Source: Notospermus geniculatus (lineage: Eukaryota > Nemertea > Pilidiophora > Heteronemertea > Lineidae). From it: 64,000 bases of DNA. The stretch lies in NCBI GenBank assembly GCA_002633025.1, contig NMRB01000071.1:81932-145931 (forward strand). Direction: 5' to 3'. A program made the position numbers and the translations under genes. Numbering within the stretch: position 1 is the stretch's first letter; every line of letters starts with the position of its first letter. The notes under the pieces were generated by a model. It searched no databases, was not told the origin of the DNA, and saw only the letters and a program-made list of their open reading frames with translations. This document shows positions 1 through 12,398 of the stretch, one piece after another.

Positions 1-1865
1 AAGCATATTCGGGTACCTATTTTGGACGGGCCTCAAAAACTGTTTCACTGTCCTATTTTAATTTCCGACAATTATCAATCGGTACCGGTATTGTAAAAAA
101 AGCCCCAAACCAAAATTATAACCTTGTAAATGGCCTGCTCTCATTCTTTGACCTCTTCGAGGTAAATATCGCCGTTATCAAAGTAATTATCATGAATGAT
201 TAACAGCAAAAAATGAAAAAGATTCAAGTTTTAAAATAATCGGGGTCGTTGTCAAATCAAACCGTCCTTAATGGAAGTTAAAATTAACTATTGTCATACT
301 TGAAAGGTCCGATAGACAATTGACTTGTTTGTTTATTGGTCATTATTGTTGGTAGACTGTACAACATGCAATCATGCAATTCACTGTCTAAACGACATGG
401 CTCCGATGTCCAGGCACCACGACTTTTAAACTTCGCTGCTGAAACTGAAACAACGTACCCCAACACCACTACCACCAGGAAAGCCAGAAGACTTCGAGGT
501 AGAGAGTGGAAACGACCGTCGTGGTGAGGGCCGCCGGCGCCGTCAATGACCACCGACGCAAGAAGAATGCCATCAAGTCAAATCAATCTGATTGTACACC
601 GTCCACAAAATCGCCCGAACTATCACGTGTATCGAGAAGGCAGCCTCAACAAGGGTTTGGGAGCCATCCTTCAGCTGCATAAAGAAGGAGCCTTGAGCTA
701 CATGGCCTAAGCATGGCTCCTCATCACCGTTTACAAAACAATCAAGAGGACTGGACGACTTTGCTGTATCACTGGCGGTTATAACCAGCATGCAAGATTT
801 GACCCGGGTCTCTCCTTCACCAATAAATCGACACCTGATACGTGCTCGGTAATTGCATCAGGTCGCCCTAATTTCATTCTAGACAAAATATTACATTTAA
901 TGTTACTGTCAATTAATAAGCTGATTGCTTAACTATAATTTTCATTTCACAATAGGGTCACATTCCAGGCCACTTAAAGTCGGGATATGACAGTGTGGGA
1001 ACAAACAGGCCAGGTCTTTTTTAAGGGTCTGGTTCGTGATTTAATTACAATATCTGTATCAAATTGAAGATGAATATTTATGGCAGTTAATTTTACACAA
1101 AATGAGTTTGTGTTTCATCATACTACAGCACCAGTACAAAGTTGTTAACCTCCATTACTTTGCCAAGGATGACCTCAAACCGTAGTTCTGCTTCCTCAAA
1201 ACGGACATCGTAATAAGATATCCGATTTATTTCAATGTCCACAAAAGATGCCATGCACACAGCCAGACTCCTGCCCAGTAACGATTTTACAAGTCCCGGT
1301 ACCTCACCTCTTTCGCTAATTTAACATGGTGACACCGCCATACCACTTCAAGAGGGCAACAAAATAGAAAGACGACACGGAGTATTTTCGTCAACAAGCA
1401 ATTCTGATCATAGTATAAAGGAATGATGCGGATGGACCATCCCCCGCTGAACATAACAAAGCCACACCGGCGTTGCAGTGAGAGAACTGCAACGGGCGGT
1501 CACGTAATTGACAATAGGGTCCCTCCGCCCGTGTGTCACCCTTTGATGAATCACGCCGGCATGAAATCATTGAGAATACTTTTTTACCATGATCATAGTG
1601 ACTGGTAAGCCTCCAGGTCAAAATACGGATGTAAAAAACATCTGCAGACTGGCAATGCCACAGTGATTACTGCTGAGTCTGACCTGCTGGGGATTCATCT
1701 GCAGGGTGAGCGATGTTGGCGAGACGCAAAATGTGGGGGGTATATCATGCATGAGATACATGTACAGTGGCTTGTTTTTAGGACCCTTGTCAGTTTTTCC
1801 TCCTTCCAGATTTTGATGTTCTCGGGTAATCACGACAAATATTCGAAGTTGTAACGGAGGTCTTC
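1..1865. other. no gene recognised
   Basis: Intergenic sequence. Short open frames on both strands lack ATG starts or family similarity. A perfect 9-bp hairpin lies at 1471-1494. A stretch near 590-790 faintly recalls a transposase helix-turn-helix, but it is too short to call. Confidence 0.6.
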
Positions 1866-3460
1866 CGATTGACTACGATCGAGCTTCTGAAGAGATCCTA
1901 AGACTGGTTTCCGCTTCACACCGATGCTCACGTGCACGCCATGTGCATTCGTCTGTGCATTCTCGCACGCCCAGCGTGGGTACCGTTAGGTCGTCTGCGC
2001 CAGCTGCGGCCAGTTGCCCTGCTGACCTGCCGTCCAGGGACCCCTATCCTGCGGGATCTGAGGGTACTCCCGAGGCCAGCATTATACAAGGACAAACCCC
2101 TTGCCTACGGGCAACACAGGGAGTCCAGTATCAGCAGCAGCATTTCGCAGCAAGCACAAGCGTTCATGGTCACAACACTGCAAGGGGCACCATCACCGCA
2201 GACGCAGGCACTCCAGCAACCCTGGACCTGAGGTGTTTGCCAGGCTCAGCAGTTGCAGAAGGATATTCAGTCGCTGAAATCGAACCACCTCCCCCCAAGT
2301 CTACGCGGCCGGGGCTGAGATCCAAAAGAAGTGGAAGGAGTAGTCCTCCTCGCAGATGCTCTCCACGGCTGAGTCTGGAATTTTGGGAGCCCCATGACAT
2401 GCATGAGCGATCGGCCTTTCTCCAGCCAGTCAACCAGTTTCACTTCACCCCCGTGGCGACGAGTCCCTCTGGACCAGTGCTTCGGTCTTGCGGGGAAACC
2501 GCAAAGAGAAGCAAAAGGAGACCTCTCACCATCTCTTCTCGGGCATGGACCTGACTCCCAACCCTCTCCCCAAGGGACAGGCAGACATTTATCCATAGGA
2601 TCTTGGTCCGTCAGAGGAGCAGCCGGACAAGATGTAAGACTTCTTCGGCGTGGCCCTCTCCTTCAAATCCAAGAAAGAGTATCCCACGGTTCCCCTCGAC
2701 AAACATCATGCAGATGGAGTACATGTACAAGGAGGTAAGTTAAGTCATTCTTCTGGTCAGACCATTCGAAAAACCTCACGGGATACATGTATTCGGTTGA
2801 GACTTACATGTACCACCTTCTCTCTCCACACAAAGAATTCGAGGAGCTGCTGTTGGTGCCCGTGGTGGCATGGATGAGTTCATTGCGTACGTTAACCAAA
2901 CCAAAGGAGCCTGAACTAAGGAGGGCCTGTCTAAAAGGACATAGTCTAGTATGGAGTATCAGCTCCGCCGAATCCATCGCGGCGCCCGCGTGGGCATCAT
3001 GGCAGCAACTGCTACCCAGAATATTCTGCCGAATCTCCACGAGAAATTAGATTTTTTCCACTCTGTGGGAGGGGTCTCAGACGAAGCCAGGGACTATTGC
3101 TCTGGCTGCTTTCGACACTGCTAACCGCTCTCTTGATCAGCGTGCCACAGGTTGGGCGGTGTGACTACTCTGTTGTCCTCGAGGACGTCGGGGTGGATAC
3201 AAAACTGAGGGATTCAATGGTTGAAGCTCAGCCTTTCCCATGAAGGGGTTACAGGTAAGAACTTCACCAGTTCCCAAGAGAAAAGAGACGAAATGAATAA
3301 GAGGTTAAAGGCCTCTGCCAGCCAACTTGGGCAACTCACTAAACGTAAACCCCTCAAGCGTGCCTTGAGCCCAGAAGACCATCAAGAGTCAACGAGAAAG
3401 CAGAGGCAAAACCAGCAGCGGTTTCGTGACTCACAAGGCAAGGAACGGCAGAAGAGCCGG
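1866..3460 (+). pseudogene. gag-like region of the DIRS-type element, frameshifted
   Basis: An open frame from about 1866 to 2551 begins DYDRASEEILRLVSAS and continues as a Ser/Pro-rich N-terminal region. Further fragments follow in changing frames: FFGVALSFKSKKEYPTVPLD near 2640; GARVGIMAATATQNILPNLH near 2975-3040; then, one frame over, TIALAAFDTANRSLDQRATG near 3090-3150; and LKASASQLGQLTKRKP near 3305-3355. The hydrophobic Ala-rich stretch followed by FDTANRSLDQ and a basic tail is the layout of gag in DIRS elements (family knowledge). At least three frame changes and internal stops make it a pseudogene. Confidence 0.6.
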
Positions 3461-3860
3461 TACGAGTGGTCATCAACTTTCTCTCGGACATGATCGACGA
3501 AGGCCCCCAATACAGCACTCTTGGAGAGTACCGTTCTACTGTCCAAGTGTATACCAATTCAGGTGGACGGCTACAAAGTAGAACACTCACTAACCAAATA
3601 TCTCATAAAAGGCATTTCCAATGCAAGACCTCCCTCGAGGAGACTAGCCCCCAGTGCGACCCCATCCAGCCTCGGAGGTGGCATCTCTAAATCTTGTTAC
3701 CCACAAGACTGTCTTTCTGTTAGCAATAGCAACAGCAAGAAGAGCACTTGCGCATCAGCCCAGAAGGGATTTCTCTAACGCCCTGCAAACTCTTGACACA
3801 GGACAGGCCTTCACGTGTGGGGCCCCTATTAAGGTATCAGCATTCCCATCGGAGTAGCCT
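3461..3860 (+). pseudogene. tyrosine recombinase fragment of the DIRS-type element
   Basis: Three consecutive frames give a recognisable recombinase N-terminal part. Frame one has VINFLSDMIDEGPQYSTLGE and then YRSTVQVY (the SAM-like core-binding region). Frame two has VEHSLTKYLIKGISNARPPS. Frame three has THKTVFLLAIATARR, which corresponds to the box A region carrying the first catalytic Arg. At least two frameshifts are needed. The C-terminal catalytic half with the H-x-x-R and Tyr motifs is missing, cut off where the SINE-bearing block begins. Not functional. Confidence 0.65.
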
Positions 3861-4040
3861 TGATAGGCTAGTGGTTATCACGTCCACTTAACAAGTGGCA
3901 GGTCCCGGATTCGAATCCCGAAACAGGACAGGCCTTCACATATGGGGCCCCTATTAAGCTATGAGCATTCCCATCGGGGAACCTTGACAGCCTTTAACGT
4001 CCACTTCACAAGCGGCAGGTCCCGGGTTCGAATCCCGGGC
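3798..4040 (+). repeat. ~125 bp tandem duplication containing recombinase end plus SINE head
   Basis: Unit 1 (3798-3922) and unit 2 (3923-4040) share the series ACAGGACAGGCCTTCAC, GGGGCCCCTATTAAG, AGCATTCCCATCGG, then the tRNA-like head and TTCGAATCCCG. The copies have diverged, and unit 2 has lost part of the A-box region. The block therefore arose after SINE insertion into the retroelement. Confidence 0.8.
3855..3922 (+). mobile_element. tRNA-Val-derived SINE head, copy 1a
   Basis: Carries the pol III A box (TAGTGGTTATCACG) and B box (GGATTCGAATCC). The anticodon arm reads TCCAC-TTAACAA-GTGGC with AAC in the anticodon position, so the ancestor was tRNA-Val. The acceptor stem does not pair, so this is not a functional tRNA gene. 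It is followed by duplicated flank rather than by the SINE body. Confidence 0.7.
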
Positions 4041-4135
4041 CATTAATCATCCCTAGCTGTTTAGTTTGTTGGAACTAGTAAGCCTCTGCGGGGGGAAGTA
4101 AATTCTCTTCCGTACTGCTTACTTTGGCCCTGAGG
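3980..4135 (+). mobile_element. tRNA-Val-derived SINE, copy 1b (head plus body)
   Basis: Head with a damaged A box, anticodon loop TTCACAA (CAC, Val) and B box GGGTTCGAATCCC. It is followed by the body ATTAATCATCCCTAGCT, then a diverged stretch ending in GGCCCTGAGGG. The same head, body and end occur at 53879-54286, which defines a dispersed SINE family. Confidence 0.75.
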
Positions 4136-5091
4136 GAAAGCCAAGTTTGCCAGCAAGGCTCCAATTGCTCAAGACCTCGGTCATTCTCGATGCGGCAGTC
4201 TCATTCTCGCGGCCGATTGGGCCGGGGAGAAGACGTTCTGGAAGTTTTATTTACATGACTTGGCCAGTTCCTTCTTCTGTCTACCATAGTTTCAAATTCC
4301 TTGAACGTCATATATTTGAGACAATAAACAGTTGCATGTAGTTTTTTGGATGGCACTCAAAGGTTAAAACAAAGTTTTAAACTGTTTCGTGTACCGGTAA
4401 CTATTTGAGTCAATAGACACATGTAGTTTTAGAAAGACTTCTCTTTTTGTAGGGTTGTTGTTATGTATAGGGTTGTTGTTTTGGTATTTCAATCTAATAA
4501 AATCGAAAATCTAGGGGGATTTTTCCCACTTTTCAGAACGTCATGAGTCACCTATAATGGCCTTCTAATAACTATTTATGACACCTACAAGCAGAACATC
4601 AAGAGTACAAAAAAGAACCTTTTACAGGGGAGTCAAATATCGAATGATGATGAAGCCACACCACCCAAAGCGATCAGGTGAGACTCACAATTGATCTAGG
4701 ACAGATAATGATACTTCAAATTGAACTGTACGAAAGAGAGGGGCATTTTTGTGGTTGTAAATGTTGCAAAGGTTGATGGTTTCAATTTTTTTTCGGCACG
4801 GTTGGATATATTTCATATTTCCAGAGGTTAAATAAATGGGTGTGTCAGAATTCATTTGTGGCTTCCAATTGCCTTCGAGCCGTGTAACATGTATTTCTCA
4901 TGATTGAGCAGAAGGGAAGAAAAATATTAAAGTATCATATTTTATGTTTGAGTGTTGTATTTCAATTGATCCCCTGGCACATTTTGATAACGTAGGCTAC
5001 AAGCCTGCGGTGGTGTACCGTTTTCTATTTATTCGCGAAGGCGGATGGCTATGAAACACCCAGGGATAACTGAAATTCACAAGTTAAGCAG
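4136..5091. other. no gene recognised
   Basis: A/T-rich sequence with a short local duplication (GTAGGGTTGTTGTT-like, 4450-4485). Nothing else seen. Confidence 0.6.
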
Positions 5092-5239
5092 CCCCTGTAG
5101 TACTTTTGGCAGTTCATCCAAAAGAGGTTGATCAGTTGCCGCACCAATAACCCTTTTTAATAGTTTATCCAACAGAGGGTGAACAGTTCAACAGCACCTG
5201 TTGCCCTTTTTAACAGTTTATCCAACAAAGGTTGATCAA
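5092..5239 (+). repeat. ~52 bp tandem repeat, 2-3 imperfect copies
   Basis: Copies start near 5092, 5151 and 5203. They share CCCTTTTTAAYAGTTTATCC and AGAGGTTGATCAGTT; the last copy is partial and ends at TTGATCAAAGG. No coding sense is seen. Confidence 0.75.
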
Positions 5240-5244
5240 AGGAA

Positions 5245-8200
5245 ATAAATATCGGAGAAAATGATGTTGGTTCTGGAATATGTTGGTAAATAGTACAGGA
5301 AATTTGAATTCTTTGACTTTGTCAGTGAGGATATGGAAATGGAAGAATGGCACTGGCCTGAAGGTTCTGCGGATTTTGTATCGTCGACATTTGGCCAGCG
5401 GAGCAGTTGCAAATAAAATGATTGTCGGATTGTCTATTCACATCAATGAGAGAATATGCCATAATTGATAGCGTGGCAGACCGATGTCTCACCTGCCTGA
5501 ACAACAGGTCTTTACAACCAAGCCTTACCCTTTGTTTACATAACTACGGGTCCCGGCTCGGGCGCAGCTAAAATGGCCGAGTTTTTTCTCTCACATTGAC
5601 CCGGTGATAAAGGTTGAAAAAAAACACGATCGGTGTTGCATCTAAGGAGTTCCGCCACAATATCGCAGTTGTAGCTCGTGAAATACGACCCCGATGGCAC
5701 GAAGAGGGTGTGTATGATCAGTTAACAAAAAAGTGTGAAAAAAGTTTTTTACCGGGAGTGAACTTGCTTTGAAAAGAGGTAATCTGAGAGGAGAACGGAT
5801 GGCAAAGTTCAACACTATTCGTTACCTCGGTCACGTTTTACATATCCAGGGTCGGGAGTTGAGAGTCCTATTGAGTAGAGGCATTCGTTGGAAAAGATGT
5901 GATCTCAGATAATGACAATATTGCAAGAGACAAAAAACTTCGGGAGTTCTTTCTTTATTATTTTACGGAAATATCCGCAGTAAGACAAGGAACTGGGCTG
6001 GCTCATGCTGTCGTACCGTACGGCGGCATGACTACCTCGCAATGACAGTAAGCCTGATATTGCTGCTAAATCCATTCAGTCACTTCAAACTGTGATGTAC
6101 CACGCTTATCTTGTTAGACGTGAGTAGGCCTATATAAAAACAGACAGCGCGCGACGCTGATTGGTTGATATGATGACGCCCGACACCCGATGATTCTCTT
6201 TTTGTGAACTACGTCATCAGATACTGCGAGGTTTTCCACAGCAATGGCGTCACCTCATTTGGAGCAACGAACAGAACCCACCTACATGTACAAATGTAGT
6301 GGTAAAATGAGTCTGACTTGAAATATCAGAACTTTTGAGTTCAAGTAAGAGTCGAGCAGATCTTCACCTACCTACATTGTATTCTATGTTCACGTTGGTT
6401 TGAAGTACTCTAATTAAAGACTAGAACCAATGACAGAAATACTCCGTATTAAAGGTGGATTTTTAAATGAACTGTGGTTTCCAATAAATCATTTTGTGGT
6501 CATGCTAAGGGAAGGTGGGACATGATTGCAATGCATTCAGGATCAGAGGGAAATGATCTAATACCCAATAGTAAAGTGACAGATCGACCGTGTCACGAAC
6601 CCCGTGCTGACAGGTCCCCGTAGATGAAGACCCCATTCATCATCTCTGGGCACGCGTGCGTGCAAAAACCAGAGGAAATGGAAAATGAACCAATAGGCAC
6701 GCCCAGTAATTAAAAACTTTGACCATTTATACAATTAACAATGTTTATATTTCACTTGATCTATTGCACCATGTTTTGAGGTTTTCTGGAGTGTATGAAA
6801 AGGATATCCAAATCACTGCTTCTTGGTTTTTTTAATTAATTTCATTACGGAGGATAACCGATTTCAAAAATATTGGTGAAAAATGTTTTGTTGAGACGCA
6901 AATGATGATGTCACACGGTCTGATGGTCAGACCAGACCTGCGTCTGAAATATCGACTACAAACTGTACTTTTGCAAGCAGTGACATCGCCGTAGTCGTGG
7001 GTACTACTCTGTAATATCATCAAAATCCCGTGGTCACTCCAGAAGACTCTCATTTTGACTTTCAAAATCTAACATCTACTAATAATTGAGTGTGGGAAGG
7101 AGGAAACAGTCCGCGAAAATCACTAGTGCCAAGAAATCTGTATAAGGCTGTAGCCTGGCCGTTAAGACTCGAAGTCAATTACGCAGTTCACAGGGCTTGC
7201 CCTAGTTCAGGTCGAGTCTTATATTATAAGAGACAGGTCAACCTGCACGCTTTAAAAAAGTAGGAGGAAAAAACTTATCCAAACCAGACACATTGATAAA
7301 GTGTGATGGCCTAGTTTGACGGGTCTGCTAGGTCACCGGGAGTTTTTTGCGGCTTTTTGTATCGGGATAAAAATGCATCTTAAGGTTTGATAATGGTAAG
7401 CTATTGATATCTTGAAGAATAGAAATGCCACCGTGAAGAGCAAGAAAAAAACACGAAGTGGCAGTAATTGTTATGTAGTGTATTTGCGCTAGTTTGAACA
7501 CCGAGAAGTTTTTCTATGCCCTGTAGGCAAACCTAGGTTCAAGAGTTCTTAGACTTTTCTTTGCAGCTTCGATTCAGTAATTCCCGAAGGCAGCATCTTA
7601 TTGCAGAAGCAACTGGGATAAATGAAGCCTCTGACTGATATCTTTCGTTATATTCCATCGTTCCACTCACCCAGAACTACACCGGCGGGCCCAAATATTT
7701 TAGAGGAATCACACCTCTTTTCCAGGCAAGAACAGGACGAAATATCGCTTGCTTTTTGAACTCCATATTTTGCTTGTGTGTCAGACACGCTTTCACATAA
7801 GCATTTTGACATAGAAAACAATCTTGGTGATGATACATGTACTTCGGTTCGTTTGCTTAGACCGCCAGCTAAAATTACGTTTACCTGCAACTGAAGTTGG
7901 CTCTTGTCTCACCATTTCTAAAAAATCAGTGATAGCTGATGTGTTTCCAATACAAGGAATCACTGACACCGAGATGTTTTATTGCCAAAGGGGGTTCGAC
8001 AGATAGTAGGGAGTACTAGACCCAAGCCGGGGACACAGGTCTGTGATCTGGAAGAATTTTTCATTTTCAGTGAATGAATACAATGAAAAACCGTAGGGGC
8101 TAACATACTATATTTTGTTCGCAAATTCCTGGTCAGAAAAATCAGCGATCATTTATGTCGTTCAATAAAAAGCTTGAATTTTCTTCTTAATTCCTCTTCA

Positions 8201-11200
8201 ATAGGTCCTTTCAATTGGCTCTTTCCCTGCCAGGTACGTGGTTGGAAATTATACACAAAATCATAAAGAACGCTGCAAAAGACATTCTCGGCAAGCCAAG
8301 ACTGGCATTTCTTGAACTAATATCACCCGATATTTTTGAAAAGAATGCGTAGGTCGACATAAAAAAGACTTCCTTTGTGATGTTTGTGACAAGAGAGTCA
8401 ACCAACAAGACCTCGATAAATATATTACTGACACCAGTCACTGAGAAGCTAGGCGCACGAGTACCTTCTGTGTTCATATAAACAGTGATATTTGGAAAGT
8501 AACGGCTAAATATAAAAGCATTCTCTCCGGTTGGTGCTCAAGATCTTATAAACTTTTTGAAAAGATAATGGAAAATGTACGGATGATATTTTTTTCATTT
8601 TAACTTGGAATGAAATCATGCCTATGTGGGGCACCAGAAGCACTCTTTTCAGGTTTTAATGACAAATGCCCTTTGACAAGTTCACAAATTGACAAGTTCA
8701 CCATGTGGAAACGCGACCCATGCCAAAGACAAACCTAATGAAGAGGCAAGGCACGTAGCGGTGTCTGGCCGATTGACAATAAGGCGTAACGGGACGACCG
8801 TTGATTGTGTGGGGAAAAACATTCAGCGACCTAGATCGACCCAGGGGCCAATAAGACCACCTTTATGGCGGATCAAAATATTTTCTAGTTTGGTTTCAGG
8901 GGCAAATGAAAGGGCAAGCGTGTCAAACAGAAACACCTCAATCGTGAGCTCGAAAATTGAATTCTCTAGCACCCGTGGATGTCTCATTCAGGAAGTGATA
9001 TGATTATCAGTGGTGAACATGTAATGGTACAGGATGTGTATTTTACTTTTTCTCTCCAACGCCAGATTAGCAATGGTATAGGTTTCATTCTTTTTCGCTC
9101 ACCCTGCCCTGTAACGAACCATTGGCACCCGCAGCGCAAAACCCGATTTTCAGTCGATGACACCAAAATCTAACCGTTCGAAAAAAATCTTTTTTTTCTT
9201 CAAATCACAGTCATTGGAATTGCAGGTCGATTTTGTGGTAAAAAGCATTAACAACGTAATAGACATTCATTTATCATCAATTTAAAAAGCATGACGTATA
9301 AATCAAATATATGGTCCATAAACGTCAGTCATTTTTAAAACTATCCTTCGTATTAAAAATTTTACACAACAACCTTTAAACTGGTGATATGACTCGGTCA
9401 CACGTGACCTATCAAATTTGACTGACTTTGGAGGTTGACACTGGGGGTAGGGCTCTCCTCTAGGCCTATATTTCACGAACAATTTCCGAAAACAGGAATT
9501 GTGTGGAGATGTTTGTTGAATCTCTGTTCGACCCAACTGTTGTTGCTGGGGGAGGGTTCCGACATGGTCCTTCTTGAGAAGTGAAGAAGGCAGATTGTCA
9601 AGGCATAGGATTTAAACTTTTTTGATCCGCAGAGCTGACTTCAATCGAATGAAACGAAAAACAATAACGACAGTTGTTAGTTTGTAGCATTGGTACAGCG
9701 CCAATGTGTCTCCAACCCGTGATATGAGACACCGACCCATCTAACTTCTACCACCAGGAGTGTCGCCTGTCGGTCGCGATCAACTGCTCAGGTGATCGAA
9801 TCCTCCACGTTTCGCTGAACACGCCGAGCAGGTTCCGTCACGGAACGACCGTCAGGCCTCGCCAATTTCCATTTTGGTTCCCAAAGCCACCGCTAGGGCT
9901 AGAAGGCTTCCGCTCTGGCTCCATTTTACTGCTGACGTCATTGTAGGAGTCAATTTTCCCGTACAATTTCACTTTCTTCTCGAAAATCGCGTTATAAAAC
10001 GCGTTACATACATGTATCTTTATATGTTTTCAATTTCTGCAAAACACAAGGAATAAAACATTGCGATGATCCCAGAGATGATCGTACGTGTCCAACACTG
10101 CAAGAAACCAAGAAGGCACATTGCATGGCCGAATCACAGCGGCCTAATTCCTTCCTACTCGTGACAATTAATAGTTCCAGCTAACTTAAAGACGCTCCAT
10201 TACATAAGAACAATGCACAGGACGCTTGAAAATCGTACACTATTCTTCTACAAATATTGCTAAACAGACGAAGGGGCTGTACATTTATTTGAACCAAACG
10301 CTGCCTCCAAACACGCAAAGTTTCATTTTGGTATTTTATTGGCGTGGTTTTGTGAGTAACCTAATTAATTCTATTGCCGTAACTCTAATCATATCAGCTT
10401 CCGGTGAAGTGGAAGTCGGGTATTTGTAGCTGCGGTCTTATGAAAACCGCAGCTATCACGCAGTGTCAGTCATGCGTAATCATGGTTGGCTTATTAAAGC
10501 ACCGATGATGAATTAAAACTGAAATCGAAGAAAGACGAAAAATAAAATACGTAGGTTCGATTGAATGAACGCATTCACTGGCAAGAAATTTTGAGACAGG
10601 ATAAATTCAGGAGTTGATTTATGAATTCAAAACAAATTTTGATTTTTAATTTTTAAAAAAAGATAGCTGGTGCTGGATCTTATTCCAGTTGCCATAACAA
10701 TTCTCCAAAAAAAAATGAAAATATTTTGTAATATGATAACAATAACTTGAAAAAAGTGGCGTACAGGATTAAACATAACAACTTAATGCATTTTTAGGAA
10801 TGGGCATCAGTGTCACGGGCTAGGAAAATAAAGGGAAACCGCAGGAATAGGCTACGAGTATGAAGTTTTGTAGAAGTGAGTGAAATCGACGGACATTTCC
10901 ACAGATTCCTGAATTCTTTCGGGTTATTTGCAATTTTTTCAGGAGTTAAAGTGCACGGAATGAACGGCCTATGGAATGGCTTCCTACAGACGGAAGTCAG
11001 TGATTTGGCGAAAGAACGCGGTAATCTCACTAGCCATCATGTCCAAATGGTCAGTTACCGCCGGTTTTTTGTTTTTCAATTTTGCCATAAGCGAATGAGG
11101 TTAGGAACAATTGATGATAAAGATCAATAAACTTCATTCAAATCAAAACCCGTGTGTCCACTACAGGAAATAGACAATTAAGGATCCACGTGCCACCAAT

Positions 11201-11474
11201 CAGTGTCATCAAAAAGACAATGAAATGACTGATAATTCGGTAAATCAAAAATAATTATTATTGGCGACAGATAGAAAATGACCCATCATTTCAGAAGATG
11301 GACCTAGAATGATCTAATTGTTTATTATTGACGATTTTAGATTGTTTCTATATTTGTCCAAAGTCATGCTGTGTCAAAAGTGTTAAGTTTTCAAATTGAT
11401 CATATCCTGAATTATACAATATGATTATTCTGACGTTTCCTATTATGAGGTCGTTAATTGAATTAAGTCTCTTC
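5245..11474. other. 6.2 kb without recognisable gene
   Basis: Non-coding A/T-rich sequence. Short open frames lack plausible protein composition. A perfect 10-bp hairpin sits at 10427-10455. Nothing else could be supported. Confidence 0.55.
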
Positions 11475-12397
11475 TTCGAGATTGTTTCTGACCATCAAAG
11501 CTTGTTTCGTGACGTTTGTCGTTCAAATCATCATTACCAATGAAATTCACAACAAAATGGCAGACGTGTCAAGCCCAGGTTCGGGCGACCAACTGCCCGT
11601 TTTGCGAACAAAATGTTTCCTGTGTACCGGAAAAAATTGACATTGATTGTGATAAACGGATGCATTTTCATTTAATCTAATAGTTTTGGGATAACTTTAT
11701 CTTACTTTCTGCAAATGCTCCACCAATCACCATAATGTTCTATAACTGCAGTCTGATCTCAATTCGTAAAAGGAGCAATATTTGAAATTGGGATGCGCCG
11801 GTCGTTGCATTGGCTATGTGCATTTAGTGACATCCTTGGTACATGTACATGTACTGTACGTCAGTACTGCATATGGTTGACTCAAAATAAGTCTAACTTA
11901 ATTAATGCTCTAACATGGTGAAGTGTTTGAGTTTGACTGCAAAGTTAATAACACGGAAGACAACATGATGCAAAAGGTAAACAAGATGTAGGAGGCGATG
12001 ATGAACGTATTAAGAGGTTACTGGATTAGTTTTGTGTCATGAGTAGTTTTAGCATCGATCAGTTTGAAGTGTTCGATGAAATATATTTCGGAATCTTATA
12101 GTACTTTGGTGCGTTTAGTGGCATTTAATAGATCTGATGGTAAAAGAACGAGGCAGGCATGGAAGTGTACACCACGCTTTGTGTATACATGTATCTCAAC
12201 GTGGTACGCAGTGCAGAGCCCAAAAAATTAATCGGTCGCGTATTTCGTGTGAAATCAGACGCCGCATCTCAATGCTAAACGTATTTTTTTCGTCTTCAAG
12301 GTGTGTATCGGGTCAGGACAGCCTCCGTTTGTACCAGTTGATTTGTTTGTTCTCTGCACGCTGCAAGATGGTTCTGCCCAGCAGCAGACCGATACAC
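11475..12397 (+). repeat. segmental duplication, copy 1
   Basis: This 923-bp segment, from TTCGAGATTGTTTCTGACC to CAGACCGATACACC, recurs almost unchanged directly after one N at 12398. Differences are scattered substitutions and small indels, for example around 11830-11870 and 12340-12350. No protein of known family is encoded. Confidence 0.9.
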
Positions 12398-12398
12398 C
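12398..12398. other. single N between duplicated segments
   Basis: The ambiguous base falls exactly at the junction of the two ~0.9 kb copies, which points to an assembly join rather than a sequencing error. Confidence 0.9.

Larger units (their letters stand above)
1866..3860 (+). mobile_element. degraded DIRS-like tyrosine-recombinase retrotransposon (internally deleted)
   Basis: Remnant of a DIRS-order retroelement, which normally carries gag, reverse transcriptase/RNase H and a tyrosine recombinase instead of an integrase. Only gag-like and recombinase-like sequence is seen, and the two are fused near 3460 with no reverse transcriptase between. Frames change several times and stops interrupt both parts, so it is dead. 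Its 3' end is overwritten by the duplicated SINE block at 3798-4135. Terminal or split repeats could not be identified. Local base composition is more GC-rich than the surroundings. Confidence 0.7.

Noticed and set aside
284-553. 89-codon minus-strand frame with a hydrophobic segment.
   Set aside because: It starts with GTG, overlaps an opposite-strand frame and lacks any family similarity.
590-790. Possible Tc1/mariner-type transposase helix-turn-helix (AILQLHKEGALSYMA, then VYKTIKRTGRL after a stop).
   Set aside because: Only about 25 suggestive residues, an in-frame stop, no catalytic DDE/D part and no inverted repeats nearby. A protein search of the six frames would settle it.
3855-3922. 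Functional tRNA-Val gene.
   Set aside because: The anticodon arm and T-arm are recognisable, but the acceptor stem does not pair and the element is embedded in SINE-type repeats.
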